From: Hydrangea macrophylla
Taxonomy: Eukaryota > Streptophyta > Magnoliopsida > Cornales > Hydrangeaceae
Reading direction: 5' to 3'
DNA length: 64,000 bases
NCBI GenBank assembly: GCA_033977485.1
Contig: CM066998.1
Span: 29,575,501 to 29,639,500, forward strand
Shown here: positions 33,529 through 45,037 of the stretch, in pieces
Position numbering within the stretch: the first letter of the stretch is position 1
Layout: every line of letters begins with the position of its first letter
The notes under the pieces: generated by a model
What the model was told of the DNA's origin: nothing
Database searches by the model: none
What the model saw: the letters and a program-made list of their open reading frames with translations, nothing else
Program-made: the position numbers and the translations under genes

Positions 33529-34874
33529 TTAGTCAGTAAGGACCACAATGACATGGGCCTGTAAGTACGGACAGAGTCTCCGGGTGGAGGTGATGAGAGT
33601 GAATGCAAGTTTTTTGATGCGGGTGTATCTGCTCTCCGTGCCTTGGAGCACCTGGCTGGTATAGTACACTGGGAACTGTATCCCGTGCTCTTTCTTAAGG
33701 AGTACCGAGCTAACCGCTGAGGGTGATACTGTCAGGTATAGGAACAATTCTTTTCCCGGTACGGGTGTTGAGAGTAGAGGGGGAGATGCCAAGTACTTCT
33801 TGAGTTCCTAGAACGCCTCCTCACACTCCTCAAACCACTGAAATGCCTTACGGAGGGTCTTGAAGAACGACAGGCACCGGTCGGTAGCTCTGGAGACAAA
33901 TCTGTTCAGTGCGGCAACCCGTCCGGCCAGACTCTGTACTTCTTTGGTCGACCTGGGCGATCGCATATTAATGACGGCCTGGATTTTCTCAAGGTTTGCT
34001 TCAATTCCCAGCCTGCTGACCAGGTGCCCTAAGAACTTTTCGGATGAGACGCCAAATGTGCACTTGACCGGGTTTAACCTCATCCCGAACTTCCTCAAAA
34101 TGCTGAAGGCCCAAGCCAAATGTTCTAGATGGTCAGACTCGTCCTGGATTTTTACCAGTAGATCATCGACGTATACCTCCATTGATTTCCCGATCAGGTC
34201 TTTGAACATGTGATTGACCAGGCGTTGATAAGTTGCCCCAACATTTTTGAGGTCGAAGGGCATGACTTTGTAGCAGTAGGTCCCCTGATCCGTGATAAAC
34301 GAGGTCTTTTCTTCGTCCCCGGGGTACATGCTGATCTGATTATACCCAGAGTAAGCGTCCATAAACGAGAGGAGCGAATGGCCGGCCGTGGAATCCACAA
34401 GGAGGTCTATCCTGAGCAGCGGATAGTAGTCCTTGGGGAAGGCTTTGTTCAGGTCGGTGAAGTCCACGCACATCCTCCATTTCCGGTTGCTTTTCTTGAC
34501 AAATACTACATTAGCTAGCCAGTCAGGATAGTGGACCTCTCATATGGATTGGGCTTTGAGGAGCTTCTCGACCTCCTCACACACTACTTTTTGTCTATCG
34601 GGGCCCATGCCCCGTCTCTTCTGCTTACCGGCCGGGAGTTGGGGTCGACGTTGAGCCGATGAGACATTACTCGGGGATCAATCCCGGGCATATCTTCATG
34701 GCACCAGGCGAACACATCCTGACTCTGTTGCAGGAATTGAATCAGCTTCTCCCTAAGGCGGGGCTCCAGCAGGGTGCCGATGTTTACCGTTTGCTCTGGG
34801 AGTTGCGGGTCCAACTCCACTTGTTCTAATTCTTCGATCGTGCCCACTCTATCATTTTGGTCCCTCGGTTCCAT
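33529..34874 (-). pseudogene. Tat reverse transcriptase and first RNase H
   Basis: 34874-34584 holds the RT approach (QDVFAWCHEDMPGIDPRVMSHRL). 34473-33808 holds the RT core: MCVDFTDLNKAFPKDYYPL, FMDAYSGYNQI, the active-site YVDDLLVK (intact) and CTFGVSSEKFLGH. 33792-33529 is RNase H, including VYYTSQVLQGTESRY. A stop separates the two. In function it would copy element RNA into DNA. Several stops and frame breaks make it inactive. Confidence 0.9.
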
Positions 34875-34957
34875 CTCCTAGATGTTCAATGTCTCTGTGA
34901 TGACTTCCCGGTGAAGGGAACTGACTTAGCAACTCTTGGCGGTCGCCCGATCTCCAC

Positions 34958-35503
34958 TTAGGATCTGGGTCCATGAGGGGTCGGGAATTTGACCATCAAG
35001 CTATGAGTGGAGACGGCAACCCTGGCTTTGTTGAGTGTAGGCCTCCCAAGAATGACATTGTAGGCAAAGGGGGCCTCCACGATTACAAAGTTTGACAGCA
35101 GGGAGATCTGCTGAGGGTAAGTTACCATAAGCACGGGTAGCTCCATGGTACCGAGCGGCTGGGTGCTAGATCCGTTAAAACCCACCAGGGGAGTAGCAGC
35201 TGGGCGGAGCCGATCCCTGGACATCCCGAGTTGATCGAATGCTAACATGAACATGATATTGGTCGAGCTGCCTGTGTCCACCGACACCCTCTTGACCACG
35301 TAATTGGCTATGGAGAGCGTCACAACCAACGGGTCATCATGGGGGCAGTGGACGCCTTGTAAATCGTCGGAGGTGAACGTCAGTATGTCAGTTGGCGGGG
35401 AGCCGGTGGATTGGACCTGCCAGACATCCGCCCGGGATGCCCGAGCATGCCTCTTGCTTGTCGACTGTGAGTCCCCGCCACCCAATGTTCCTCCGGAGAT
35501 CAC
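34958..35503 (-). pseudogene. Tat aspartic protease
   Basis: It contains HCPHDDPLVVTLSIANYVVKRV, then the catalytic VDTGSSTNIMF, then GFNGSSTQPLG and AYNVILGRPTLNKARVAVST. DTGS is intact. The upstream side is joined to gag by a frame with stops. Retropepsin would process the polyprotein. Confidence 0.88.
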
Positions 35504-35509
35504 GTTGAT

Positions 35510-37130
35510 TTGACCAAGGGGCTGTATTTGACCGGGAGCTCAGGCTCCTTACGTAGGTTGTCCATCTGTCGCGACGTATTCTACAAGATTACCCTACTCG
35601 ATCAGTTTTTCTATGGCTATCTTCAACTTGAAGCAATCCTCTGTGTCATGGCCGTGGTCTCTATGGATGCGGCAAAACTTATCCCGATTCCTCTTCCCGG
35701 GCGGGGCTTTTAGTTTGGCCGGTTATTGAAGTAACCTCTGCGTCTTGGCAGCGGCCATGACTTCGTGGATTGGCCGAGACAGAGGCGTGAAAGCGATCTG
35801 GGGCTGATCCCGACCTCCTGCTTTTTTACCGGGCCCTTTTCAGAGCCCTCACGCCTCCGCTTGGCTTTCGGGGACTCATCTCGCCCGAAGCCGGTGCGTT
35901 TGGACTTCAAAAATTCTTCTGTGTCTATATACTTTTCGACCCTCTCTGAGAGCTCTACCAGGTTTACCTGTTGGTCTTGATGGAACGGCGTAGCAACCTT
36001 GGTGTGTTGAACTCCCGAGCAGAAGGCCATGATGGCTGCTGTCTCGTTCAAATTGCAGATCTGGAGCCTCTGCTGATTGAAGCGATCCACATACTCCCTT
36101 AGGGATTCGGCCTTGCGCTGCTTGACAGTCAATAGTTGAGTGTCCGGTTGCGACCGATCGAGCATCCCTACGAACTGGCTAATGATCAGCTTACTCAGCG
36201 TCTTGAAGTCATCAAGCGTTCGGGGCTTGAGGGCATGGAACCACTGCACGGCTGGCCCCTTGAGAGTGTTGAGGAAGGCCAGGCACAGTAATTCATCGAC
36301 AGTGGTGACCAACACCATCTGGGCCCTGTAGGTGCAAATGTGATCTACTAGGCTCCCTGTCCCGTCATAAGAACTGAGATACGGTGGCTTAAACTTCTGC
36401 GGGATGGGGAATGCAGTGATCCGAGCGGTATAGGGAGACTCGGTCTCCGTATTGGTATGGTCGTGACGCTGCTTGCGGCTCAGTTGCTTGACTAGTTTCT
36501 GCAAGCCCTAGATTAGAGCATTCACGTCTTCCCGCTCGGTCTTCCTGTCAATGTGCGAGGGGTAAGTCGGATCAGACGACGAGGCTTCCTCTTCGAAGTG
36601 TGTTGACCTTGGGGATAGAACCCGGCTCCGGCTAAGTCTCTGGCTTCGGGTAATCATGTGCCTAAGATCTCCCTGGCTCCGGGCCGAAGGGTCTTTGGTT
36701 GATTCCCGGGGCTTTGGCCCTGATCTCTCCCCCTGGTGGCGCCACGCCTGTTGATGATGTCTCTGGCATCTTCCACCCGATGAGGATTGGTCCGAGCTCT
36801 CCGCCTGGTGCGCCTGGGCGCTCTGCTATGGTCACCATCCCGGGCATGTTCCCAGTCCGACGGGGATACCAGCGTGGAGTGGGTATGGTTCCGGACTCTT
36901 CCGGGCTCCCGGTCTGGGGCACTCTTCCCGGTCTAGTTCTCTGATTGAGGACGCTTCTCCTGTAAGGCCAACAGCGCTTCGATTTGCTACTGGGTTTGCC
37001 GTTGGCCTTCCAAGAGTTGCGCGAGCGCCGCTGTCACCTGCTCGGAGGTCATGGAGGCGGCCTGCTGCTCGAGCTGCAAGTTCTCTTGATCGATCGGAGT
37101 AGTGTTTTTCTTACCCGTCTTCGACGACAT
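35510..37130 (-). pseudogene. Tat gag
   Basis: The likely start is the ATG at 37130 (MSSKTGKKNTTPIDQENLQLE). In-frame stops occur after 47 and 64 codons and again near 36660. 36504-35710 is an open part with the retrotransposon gag domain (FKPPYLSSYDGTGSLVDHI, KGPAVQWFHALKPRTLDDF, SLREYVDRFNQQRLQI). Downstream, in another stretch, a knuckle-like CRIHRDHGHDTEDC follows. It is degraded but complete in outline. Confidence 0.87.
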
Positions 37131-37169
37131 ATTGATCAGTCAAGAATTTTGTTGATGAGGAACTTGTCG

Positions 37170-37191
37170 TTACCCACAAACGGTGCCAAAC
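37170..37191 (-). promoter_or_regulatory. Tat primer binding site
   Basis: On the minus strand GTTTGGCACCGTTTGTGGGT follows the 5' LTR. It is a one- or two-base variant of the TTGGCGCCGTCTGTGGG site frequent in Tat-type elements. Confidence 0.75.
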
Positions 37192-37808
37192 TGATGATGC
37201 CAAAAATAGGTAAAAGAGATTAAGAAGATAGTTATGGTGACACAATCAATTGTATGTGGTTTGGTCTCGTTAATAAGGTGACCTACGTTTACAGGTGCGT
37301 CAGTGCGCTTCACTAGTAGATCACCGGCGGGCCTGGTGAGCCAACAATTGAACGACACTCCCAGTAATACCGGCCGGGTGTATGCGTATAAGTATGTGCT
37401 GCTATTCTCTAGGTTAAGAATGCGATCCCCAACCTCTAATGGGGGTGAGTGGCCCCTTTTATAGGTGCAAGAGACCACCCGCAACAGGTAACTAAATAGA
37501 TAAGGAAGCCCAATCTAATTACAAGTTGATGAGCATAAATCATGGGAGGTTTCCTAAATGGCTTAGGAAACTATTTACACTTTCTATTAGTCTTCTGACT
37601 GTTTTAGGAAACTGCTTCGCTGCTTGGATGTCAAACTGCACATCGTGGATAGCTGCTGCGCCGCATGCCCGAGCTGTGTGAGCATACCGAGCTGTTGCCC
37701 TCGAAAGATCTCGGGATCGATGGGCTACCAGCTCACTTTCCGGATACTATGGGTCCTTTGCTGCTGACGTGGAAGTTTGACTGTAGCAGAATATTTCTGG
37801 GCGTATCA
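37192..37808 (-). repeat. 5' LTR of the Tat element
   Basis: It is 617 bp; it differs from the 3' LTR by an aacc insertion at the position equivalent to 28796 and by scattered transitions. Confidence 0.92.
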
Positions 37809-37813
37809 GGACA

Positions 37814-38990
37814 TGTATGTAAGGATTGTCCTCTCTGATTAGGGGACCGTGAACTTTTGGTGATATTGGTGGTTCATTCTATGAAGGAATTTGATATAAT
37901 CCTGGGAATGGATTATCATGCGAGGTTGGATTGTGCAAGGAAGAGGATCACATTTGCATACAATTGGAATGGACCCTTTGATTTCTAATGTAACCCTTCA
38001 GGTGATATGTTCCTCACCAGATGCCTAGCAAACATTGAAGTTGTCAGTACAGAAGTGACGGTGTCATCAATACTAGTGATTAAGGAATTTGAGGAAGTAT
38101 TCTGAGATATTTCTGGATTACCGCCTGAGAGGAACATAAAATTCTGTGTGGAGCTGGTGTCAGGCACTCGACCTATAACCAAAGTTCCCTACAGGATGGC
38201 CCCTACCAAGCTACTGGAGCTGAAGGAACAAGTTATAGAACTTGAAAAGTTGGGCTTTGTCCGCCCAAGTACTTCACCCTATGGAGCCCTAGTGTTATTA
38301 GTATAAAAGAAGGACGGGACCATGTGATTGTGTATTAGATGGGGAACTGAATAAGGTTACTACCAAGAATAAGTATCCGTTACCCCGAATAGACGATCTG
38401 TTTGATCAATTGCAAGGAGCCACAATCTTTTTCAAATTGATCTACGATTGGGGTATCATCAATTAAGGGTACAAAATGAAGACATACCTAAGACTACTTT
38501 CAGGTTGAGGTACGGACACTATGAGTTCTTAGTGATGCCGTTTGGGATGACGAATGCTCCGGCCATGTTTATGGACTTGATGAACAAAGTATTCAAGCCC
38601 TACTTGGATCAGTTCATTATTGTCTTTATCGGTGATATTTTGATATATTCCAAGTCAGAGGAAGAGCATGAACAACATCTATGGATTACAATGCAGACTC
38701 TTAAAGATCACCACCTTTTTGCTAAATTCAGTAAGTGTGAATTCTGGCTGTAGGCAGTTAAGTTCCTCGAGCATGTGATCTCTTAACAAGGAATCGCAGT
38801 TGACTCCTTAAAGACCGATGCAGTAGCGAATTGGACTCGACCAACCAATGCTATAGAAGTTAGAAGTTTTCTGGGACTGGCTGGTTACTATCGGAGATTT
38901 GTGGAGGGATTCTCAAAGGTAGCAGCCCCGTTAACTAGTTGACTAAGAAAGATTTGAAGCTTGAAGGACTGATAAGCATGAATGCGCTTT
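37814..38990 (+). pseudogene. Chromovirus reverse transcriptase
   Basis: Blocks in order: [67 protein letters not shown], then [17 protein letters not shown]. The active site is FIGD in place of YIDD, so one catalytic Asp is lost. Stops interrupt the frame at several points, e.g. after LVLLV and FWL. Downstream are [22 protein letters not shown]. It is inactive. Confidence 0.87.
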
Positions 38991-38991
38991 T

Positions 38992-39840
38992 TTGGAATTG
39001 AAAGAGAGACTGACAACAGAGCTAGTGCTTGCAATACCAAAGAATGGTGAGAAGTTTACTATTTTTAGTACCTCCTCTTATCAAGGACTGGGATGCATTC
39101 TTATGCAAGACAGAAAGGTTATCGCCTATGGATCACGGCAATTGAAGCCAAATGAATTGAATTACCCAACTTATGATTTGGAACTGACAACTGTCATGTT
39201 CGCACTTAAGATTTGGAGGCACTACCTCTATAGGGAGAAGTTTGATTTGTTTTCAGACCATAAAAACCTTAAGTATTTGTTTACTCGGAAAGAGCTGAAC
39301 ATGAGGCAATGCCGATGGATGGAACTGATTAAGGACTATGACTTTATATTGGAGTATCAACCTGGTAAGGCTAATGTAGTCATTGACGCCCTAAGTTGGA
39401 AGCCTCGAGGGATGATTGCTTCATTGATGATAAGGGAGTGGAAAGCCTTAGAGACAATCGTTGAATTTCATATGCAGATTTCTGAGGGAAGTAATGGGCA
39501 ACACTTTGAATGCCTCATGGTACAACCAACACTTGTGAGTCAATTTATTGAGGCCCAAAAGGGAGATGAGAAATTTCAAGTATGGTTCGTCAAGATGTCA
39601 GAAAAGGACCCTACAGAATGGAAGGTTGAGACCGATGGAGGATACAGATGTAGAAACAGATTGTGTACACCAGATTCAGGAGATTTGAGAAAAGATATTC
39701 TCAAAAAAGCACATAAATCAAGATTGACAATACACCCAGGAGGAACAAAGATGTATAATGATTTGAAGAGAAACTTCTGGTGGGAAGGATCAAAGCGAGA
39801 AGTGGCCGAGTTCGTGTCAAAATCTTTGACTTGTCAATAG
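38992..39840 (+). pseudogene. Chromovirus RNase H and integrase zinc finger
   Basis: The open stretch of 282 codons reads [64 protein letters not shown], then [17 protein letters not shown]. The Asp of the usual 'D-AS' motif is Ser. The later part has [17 protein letters not shown] and SKSLTCQ, an HHCC finger with its first Cys changed to Ser. It ends at a TAG (39838-39840) where a Gln would be expected. Confidence 0.85.
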
Positions 39841-40596
39841 GTAAAGGTCGAACATCAGAAACCCTCGGAATTAATACAACCCTTACCTATTCTAGGAGGG
39901 AAGTGGGAACACATAACTATGGATTTCGTAGTTGGATTACCCCGGTCGCAACAGAACCATGACGTGATTTGGGTAACTGTGGATCGTCTGACGAAGTCCG
40001 CACATTTTATAGCGTATAATATGACTTACCCGGTAGAAAGGATGAGTCGTATGTACCTACAGCAAGTGGTGCGACTACACGGTGCACCTGTATCTATTAT
40101 ATCGGACTACGATGCATGATTTACCTCGAGATTTTGGGAAAGTTTGTAGAAGGCTATGGGAACTTCGCTCAAGATGAGTACTGCTTTCCATCCTCAGACC
40201 AAGCATGTTAATCAGATTATGGAAGATATGCTCAAAGCTTGTGCAATTGACTTTGAAGAGTCTTGGGAGACGCATTTACTATTGGTCAAATTTGCGTATA
40301 ACAACAGTTATCACTCGAGTATTGGGATGGCACCATTCGAAGCCTTGTACAAATGGCCATGTCGATCTTCATTGTGTTGGGCAAAAGTGGGAGACACAAA
40401 ATTATTGGGACTAGATTTGGTGAGGGAAACCAATGAGAAGATTTCACTGGTGAGGGAAAGAATGAAAGCTGCACATTGTAGACATAAGAGTTATGAGGAT
40501 TGGCATCGAAAGGATTTGGAGTTCAGTATCGGAGATCACGTACTCCTTAAGGTTTCACCTGTTCGGGGAGATGTACGTTTTGGTCAGAAAAGATGA
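39841..40596 (+). pseudogene. Chromovirus integrase core
   Basis: ITMDFVVGLPRSQQNHDVIWVTVDRLTKSAHF and VRLHGAPVSIISDYDA are followed by a TGA, then a further stop, then TAFHPQTKHVNQIMEDML, where the catalytic Glu region is altered. FAYNNSYHSSIGMAPFEALY and FSIGDHVLLKVSP are typical C-terminal blocks. Confidence 0.86.
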
Positions 40597-40599
40597 AAG

Positions 40600-40956
40600 T
40601 TGGCACCTCATTTCATTGGGCCGTTTGAGATACTGGAACGTGTTGGGAAAGTGGCTTATCGACTCGCGTTGCCACCAAAGATGTCTGATGTTCATAATGT
40701 ATTCCATGTTAGTATGTTACGGAAATACATACGGGATCCTTCACATGTGGTAAATTTTGATGATATTGAGATGAGTCAGAATGTTGTCTACAAGGATAGA
40801 CCAGTGAGGATTCTTGACCAGAGTATCAAAACGCTAAGGAGAAGGGAAGTCTCGTTGGTTGAGGTTCAATGGAGGCATCATGACGAGGGAGAAGCATCGT
40901 GGGAGTTAGAGTCAGACATGAGGAATAGATACCCGAGTTATTTCAGGATTAGTTAG
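40600..40956 (+). pseudogene. Chromovirus integrase C-terminus with chromodomain-like module
   Basis: LAPHFIGPFEILERVGKVAYRLALPP, then VHNVFHVSMLRKYIRDPSHV, then RPVRILDQSIKTLRRREVSLVEVQWRHH and EASWELESDMRNRYPSYF. The last segment is the chromodomain-like tail used for targeting in Del/Tekay chromoviruses. This piece is open to its natural end. Confidence 0.87.
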
Positions 40957-40983
40957 CTCAGATTTCGGGGCAAAATCTTTATT

Positions 40984-40996
40984 AAGGTGGGTAGAG
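40984..40996 (+). promoter_or_regulatory. Chromovirus polypurine tract
   Basis: AAGGTGGGTAGAG lies directly before the 3' LTR, whose TG start is mutated to TA. Confidence 0.75.
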
Positions 40997-43458
40997 TATA
41001 ACACCTTGTCTTTTTATTTTCATTCAATAAATGAATATTTCATTTTATTTCCATTAATAAATATTTGTCTAGGTCAAAGCATAATTTTTTTTTATAAATA
41101 AAGAAATACCTGTTATGGACTTGAAAACTGTAGCTATACTTTTGTTCAACCCGGAATTTATTTCCTACGCTAATATTATTTTTCTATATTTTTATTCTAA
41201 TCGCGGGCACCGCGTAAATACCAGTTTATATTTTAAGCTGTGCTTTTATCGCATTGGGTGAGGGGGCACGTGACCTCAACCTCATCGGATGATTCTCCAT
41301 TTACTTGGAGCCTACACTTTTTCACAGTATATATATCACACAGTTTCATCTCTCTCACTACGAAACTCTCAATTCAGCTCTCTATCTCTCAATTCTTTCA
41401 ATTTCTCTCTTGTTCCTCAAGAACACATTCATACACAGATTGCATATATATATACACACATACACATACATAGTCATATATATATATCAAAATCAAGAGA
41501 GAACGAGAAGAAAAATTCTTAGACAGCAGAATTTACAATGATTTTCTTGGCGCGCTAATTTTTCAATCCAAACCCTCGGCGAGTATTATAAACTCACTCC
41601 TTATGTAAATATATGTATATTTCAGTATATATAGATGTGTACATGCTTATATATATGTGTTTCACCATTGAAGCTTGAAATTGGAGTTTTATGAAACTCA
41701 ATCAAAATCAATTCCGTGAATTAAAAATGAAAGATCTTAGTTCCAATCAGCTGTGGTTCAAATACTACATAGTAATTTATCCATATCGCGATGTATTGTT
41801 AATTTAAAGTTTTTCCACTCTTACTTTAATCACAAAAATCGAGAGATACAATCCGTATAAGTTTAATCCAATCGCATATTTTTAATCTATACGAAAAACT
41901 GAAGAAATCTATATATTACATGATATGTTTGAAACAGAATCTGAAAATGGGTCAATTTCAGTTTTGAAAATTGAAACTGGGGAAAACGAAGAATAAGAAG
42001 GCTCTACATCATCTCGCGTGCGCGGCTTGCTCACGCGACTTGTCGCTCTCGCGGCCCGTGCAGTTTTGGGCAGAAAGAAAATTTGTAACAGATTTCGTGA
42101 AAATAGCCTAATCGCTAGCGCGGCCCGCTCGCATAGCTCGCTCGCACGACATGGCACTTTTGATAGTTTGTTCTTTCTTCAACAAGGGACTGTTGGAAAA
42201 GGTTTTGAAAGTTTTAAGGAACTATTTTGAAAGATATACTATTTTAAAGGCTTACGTTTAAGAACTAGATTAATAAGAACGATTAAGACTGAGATTTATA
42301 TTGGACGATTATTCGGCTTTGTGATTAATGAATGATGTTATGATTCATGAACATTGACATGCATGATAGGGTTGAGGTGGAGTCGATGTGCATGGTGTGT
42401 GAGAAAACGTGAAACGAGTAAAGAATGGCGGGTTTGTGTGCGACTCCAATATCGAGCGGATATTATTCCTGGTATTGGAGGTGACGGTATTTTGTACGGC
42501 TCCGATACTGAGCGGATATTATTCCTGGTATCAGAAGCGATGGTGTTGTGATCGACCTAGATATCGAGCGGATATTATTCCTGGTATCTGAGCGATAGCG
42601 TAGTGTGCGACTCCAAAATCGGGCGAACATTATTCCTAGTATTGGAGGCGACGGTATTGTGTGCAACTCCGATATCGAGCGGATATTATTCCTGGTATCG
42701 GAGAGGACAATGTAGCGTACGACTCAGATATCGAGCGGATATTATTCCTGATATCTCAGGCGTGTGATTCGAATACTGAGCGAATATTATTCCTGGTATC
42801 CGAATTGATGGTATGGTGTACGACCAAGATACTGAGCAGATATCATTCTTGGTATCTGAGGTAGTGGCAAAGTTGAATCAAGTTTATTGAGGGAAAAAAG
42901 TCGGCAAGATGAGATGGTACATTGTTCATGCACGGTCACATATTTATTGTTTATTACTTCTCTGCGTTATATATGATGAGGTAGGCACCTTGAAATTATT
43001 TTAAATTTTAACCAATAACGTTGTGATATATGCTTATATATACATTATGAGTATATGTTTATTTTGCTCTCCAACTTGCATAAGCTGACGACGTTGATGT
43101 GCCCTGGACTCTATGTCCAGATTTTCCAAGTCAGGAGCAACCAGAGTATTTTGGCTATCCTAGTTAGAGACCGGATGATGTCTAGAAGAACTGATTTACC
43201 TTTACTTATGTTTTACTTTTTTGAGATGTAATAAACACGTTATTAGAATTTGAATAAGGGGGTTTGTGCCTAAGATTTTGACTGATGTAATAGTTTAGTA
43301 AGTTTTAATTTGGAGCTTATGTCTATTAGTATATTTTCTTTAGAAATGCTATTAAGATATTTGTTGCAGGGACAATTGGTCACTCACACTGTTACGACCT
43401 ACGAGTCAATAAAGGAAATGAAATACTTTCCTAATTTATGCTACGTCAGGGCGTGACA
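40997..43458 (+). repeat. 3' LTR of the chromovirus
   Basis: It is 2462 bp; starts tataacaccttg (TG changed to TA), ends GGGCGTGACA. It carries an eight-unit version of the 55-bp tandem array at 42430-42865 and a CT-rich leader after a tatatatca motif near 41330. Confidence 0.88.
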
Positions 43459-43546
43459 CCACTGCACGAGGCTCCCGTCATTGCGGGGTTTGGGGAGAGT
43501 GAGATGTACGTAGCCTTACCCCTGTAAGCAGAGAGGCTGTTTCCAG
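43459..43546 (+). mobile_element. Au-type SINE, right piece
   Basis: gcacgaggctcccgtcattgc and gtacgtagccttacccctg, then gagaggctgtttcc, are the conserved 3' end of Au SINEs. It continues the piece at 22523-22537. Confidence 0.75.
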
Positions 43547-43567
43547 ATTAATTATTATTATTTATTA

Positions 43568-44311
43568 GGGTAAAATATATTTTGCATCCTCAAACTATAC
43601 CTTGTTTTGCACTTTGGTCTCTAAACAATTTTTTTAGCATTTTGGTCCCTCAACTAATATTTTGTGGTATTTTGGTCCATCAACTAACATTTTGTGGCAG
43701 TTTGCCCCCTCCGACACTTTTAACCATTAAAAGTGATGGAAAAAGTTATTTTAATTACATATATATACCCCCTGTTTGGGCCATGTTTGGCAACAACTGT
43801 CATTTTTTCAATACTGATGAAACTTTAAAGCTAAAATTAAATTTAGAAAAATAGCCTCTGCAATTGCAATTAGCCAAAAGATACCTTGGACAGCTTTTAC
43901 CAATCGCAACTTTTTGTGATTTAATTATATATATATATATACATATATAAAAAAAAGAAGCTTCCAAACAATCTACAATGGGTACTTTTGATTATTGATA
44001 GATTTTTGTCTTTTATTCAGCTCTGCTATTTGCTGAAGTGTTGTACATTCTCACAATTTTTTCATGTCTAATAAAACTCATTTTTGATTGACCAAAAAAT
44101 GTAACAGGAGACAAAGTGAAAAGGTCTAACTATAGGGGGTGTGTATATGTAATTAAAACAACTTTTTTCCGTCACTTTTAACGGCTAAAAGTGACGGAGG
44201 GGGCAAACTGACACAAAATATTAGTTCAGGGACTAAAATGCGAATAAAAATTATTTAGGGACCAAAGTGCAAAATATGATATAATTTGAGGGTGCAAAAT
44301 GCATTTTATCC
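43568..44311. mobile_element. Mutator-like MITE, 744 bp, TSD TATTTATTA
   Basis: Inverted arms of about 185 bp start gggtaaaatatattttgcatcctcaa. The perfect 9-bp repeat tatttatta lies at 43559-43567 and 44312-44320. The arms include repeated 'ttggtccctcaact' and 'tccgtcacttttaacgg' motifs. No transposase. Its left TSD overlaps the TSD of the Au SINE. Confidence 0.9.
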
Positions 44312-44420
44312 TATTTATTATTAAGAAACATGGGAAGAAAGTGACTAATAAAATCCAAAATTACTAATTTGTTTCCCACTATATTTTATTTTTCTTCCTA
44401 GTTTTTTTACTATTTTTCTT

Positions 44421-44771
44421 GGGTAATGTTAGACGAGTAATGATACACCCACACCCACATCCACACCCACACCCACAACGACATCTAGCACATCTGACCC
44501 TTGATTGCCCATGAATGAAGGGTTAGGATGTATTGGATGTGGTTGTGGTGTGGGTATAACATTATTGAATGCTAGAACCACACTCAAATCTCACATCCAT
44601 CCATCCACACACTGACGGGAGCTAATGGAGAGAGGAGAGAGACTATGGGGTTCATTGAGGTCTACACCACTTTACAATCTCTCTTCTCTCCTCTCCTATC
44701 CTCTCATCATTGGTCCACGTTAGGGTGTAGATGGATGAGTGTGAAATTTGGGTGTGGGTCTAGTATTACCC
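44421..44771. mobile_element. MITE family GGGTAATGYTAGAC, copy 1, TSD ATTTTTCTT
   Basis: Ends are gggtaatgttagac and tctagtattaccc; the perfect 9-bp TSD atttttctt lies at 44412-44420 and 44772-44780. Without the nested insert it is about 208 bp. It matches 51423-51615 over its length (cccaaatctcacacccatc, ggagaggagagaaat-gt). Confidence 0.88.
44434..44568. mobile_element. Nested hAT-like MITE, 135 bp
   Basis: Inverted ends gagtaatgatacacccacac and gtgtgggtataacattatt. The 8-bp flanks ATGTTAGA and ATGCTAGA differ by one base. It is inserted within the MITE at 44421. Confidence 0.7.
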
Positions 44772-45037
44772 ATTTTTCTTGGTAACCAACCAAAGTAAAA
44801 ACACTTCCTTTCAACAAATCTATAAATCAAACAGAGCCTTAATGTATTATTATTAAGAAATATGGGAAGAAAGTGACTAACAAAATCCAAAATTACTAAT
44901 TTGTTTTCCACTCTATTTTATTTTTCTTCCTAGCTTTCTTACTATTTTTTTTGGGTAAACAAACAAAGTAAAACACTTTCCTTCAGTAAATTCATAAATC
45001 AAACACAGCCTTAATTTAACAGTAATACAATATCATA

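Larger units (their letters stand above)
28559..37808 (-). mobile_element. Tat-type Ty3/gypsy element, complete but decayed, 9250 bp
   Basis: LTRs lie at 28559-29171 and 37192-37808, with a perfect TSD GGACA (28554-28558, 37809-37813). Sense is minus: gag, protease, RT, RNase H, a second RNase H, integrase, then a long 3' region with an antisense gene, then PPT and 3' LTR. The second RNase H and long 3' region place it in the Tat lineage. By eye the LTRs differ at about 43 substitutions plus one 4-bp indel over 613 aligned positions, mostly transitions. Confidence 0.95.
28400..37870 (+). pseudogene. Chromovirus protease, split by the Tat element
   Basis: The piece before the insertion reads FNSHVKVLFDMGATHSFIS (about 28400-28466); the usual catalytic D-S/T-G is changed to DMG. 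It ends at VKLGH, where the Tat element begins, and resumes at 37814 with VCKDCPL, followed by EFDIILGMDYHARLDCARK. The TSD GGACA of the nested element falls within this gene. Confidence 0.8.
22538..43458 (+). mobile_element. Tekay-type chromovirus (Ty3/gypsy), 20.9 kb with nested insertions
   Basis: LTRs lie at 22538-24877 and 40997-43458, with an initiator-Met-type PBS, gag with two zinc knuckles, protease, RT, RNase H, integrase, a chromodomain-like C-terminus and a PPT. The flanking 5-mers are CCATT and CCACT (one mismatch). The C-terminus and PBS suggest the Del/Tekay lineage. It is interrupted by a solo LTR (25677-27851) and a complete Tat element (28559-37808). Without these and their TSD copies it is about 9.5 kb. 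Confidence 0.93.
44318..45013. repeat. Direct tandem duplication, two units
   Basis: Unit A (44318-44840) and unit B (44841-45013) share ttattattaagaaa-atgggaagaaagtgacta, tttatttttcttcctag and aaacacttcctt. Unit A contains the MITE at 44421-44771; unit B has no MITE and so preserves the empty site. Confidence 0.85.
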
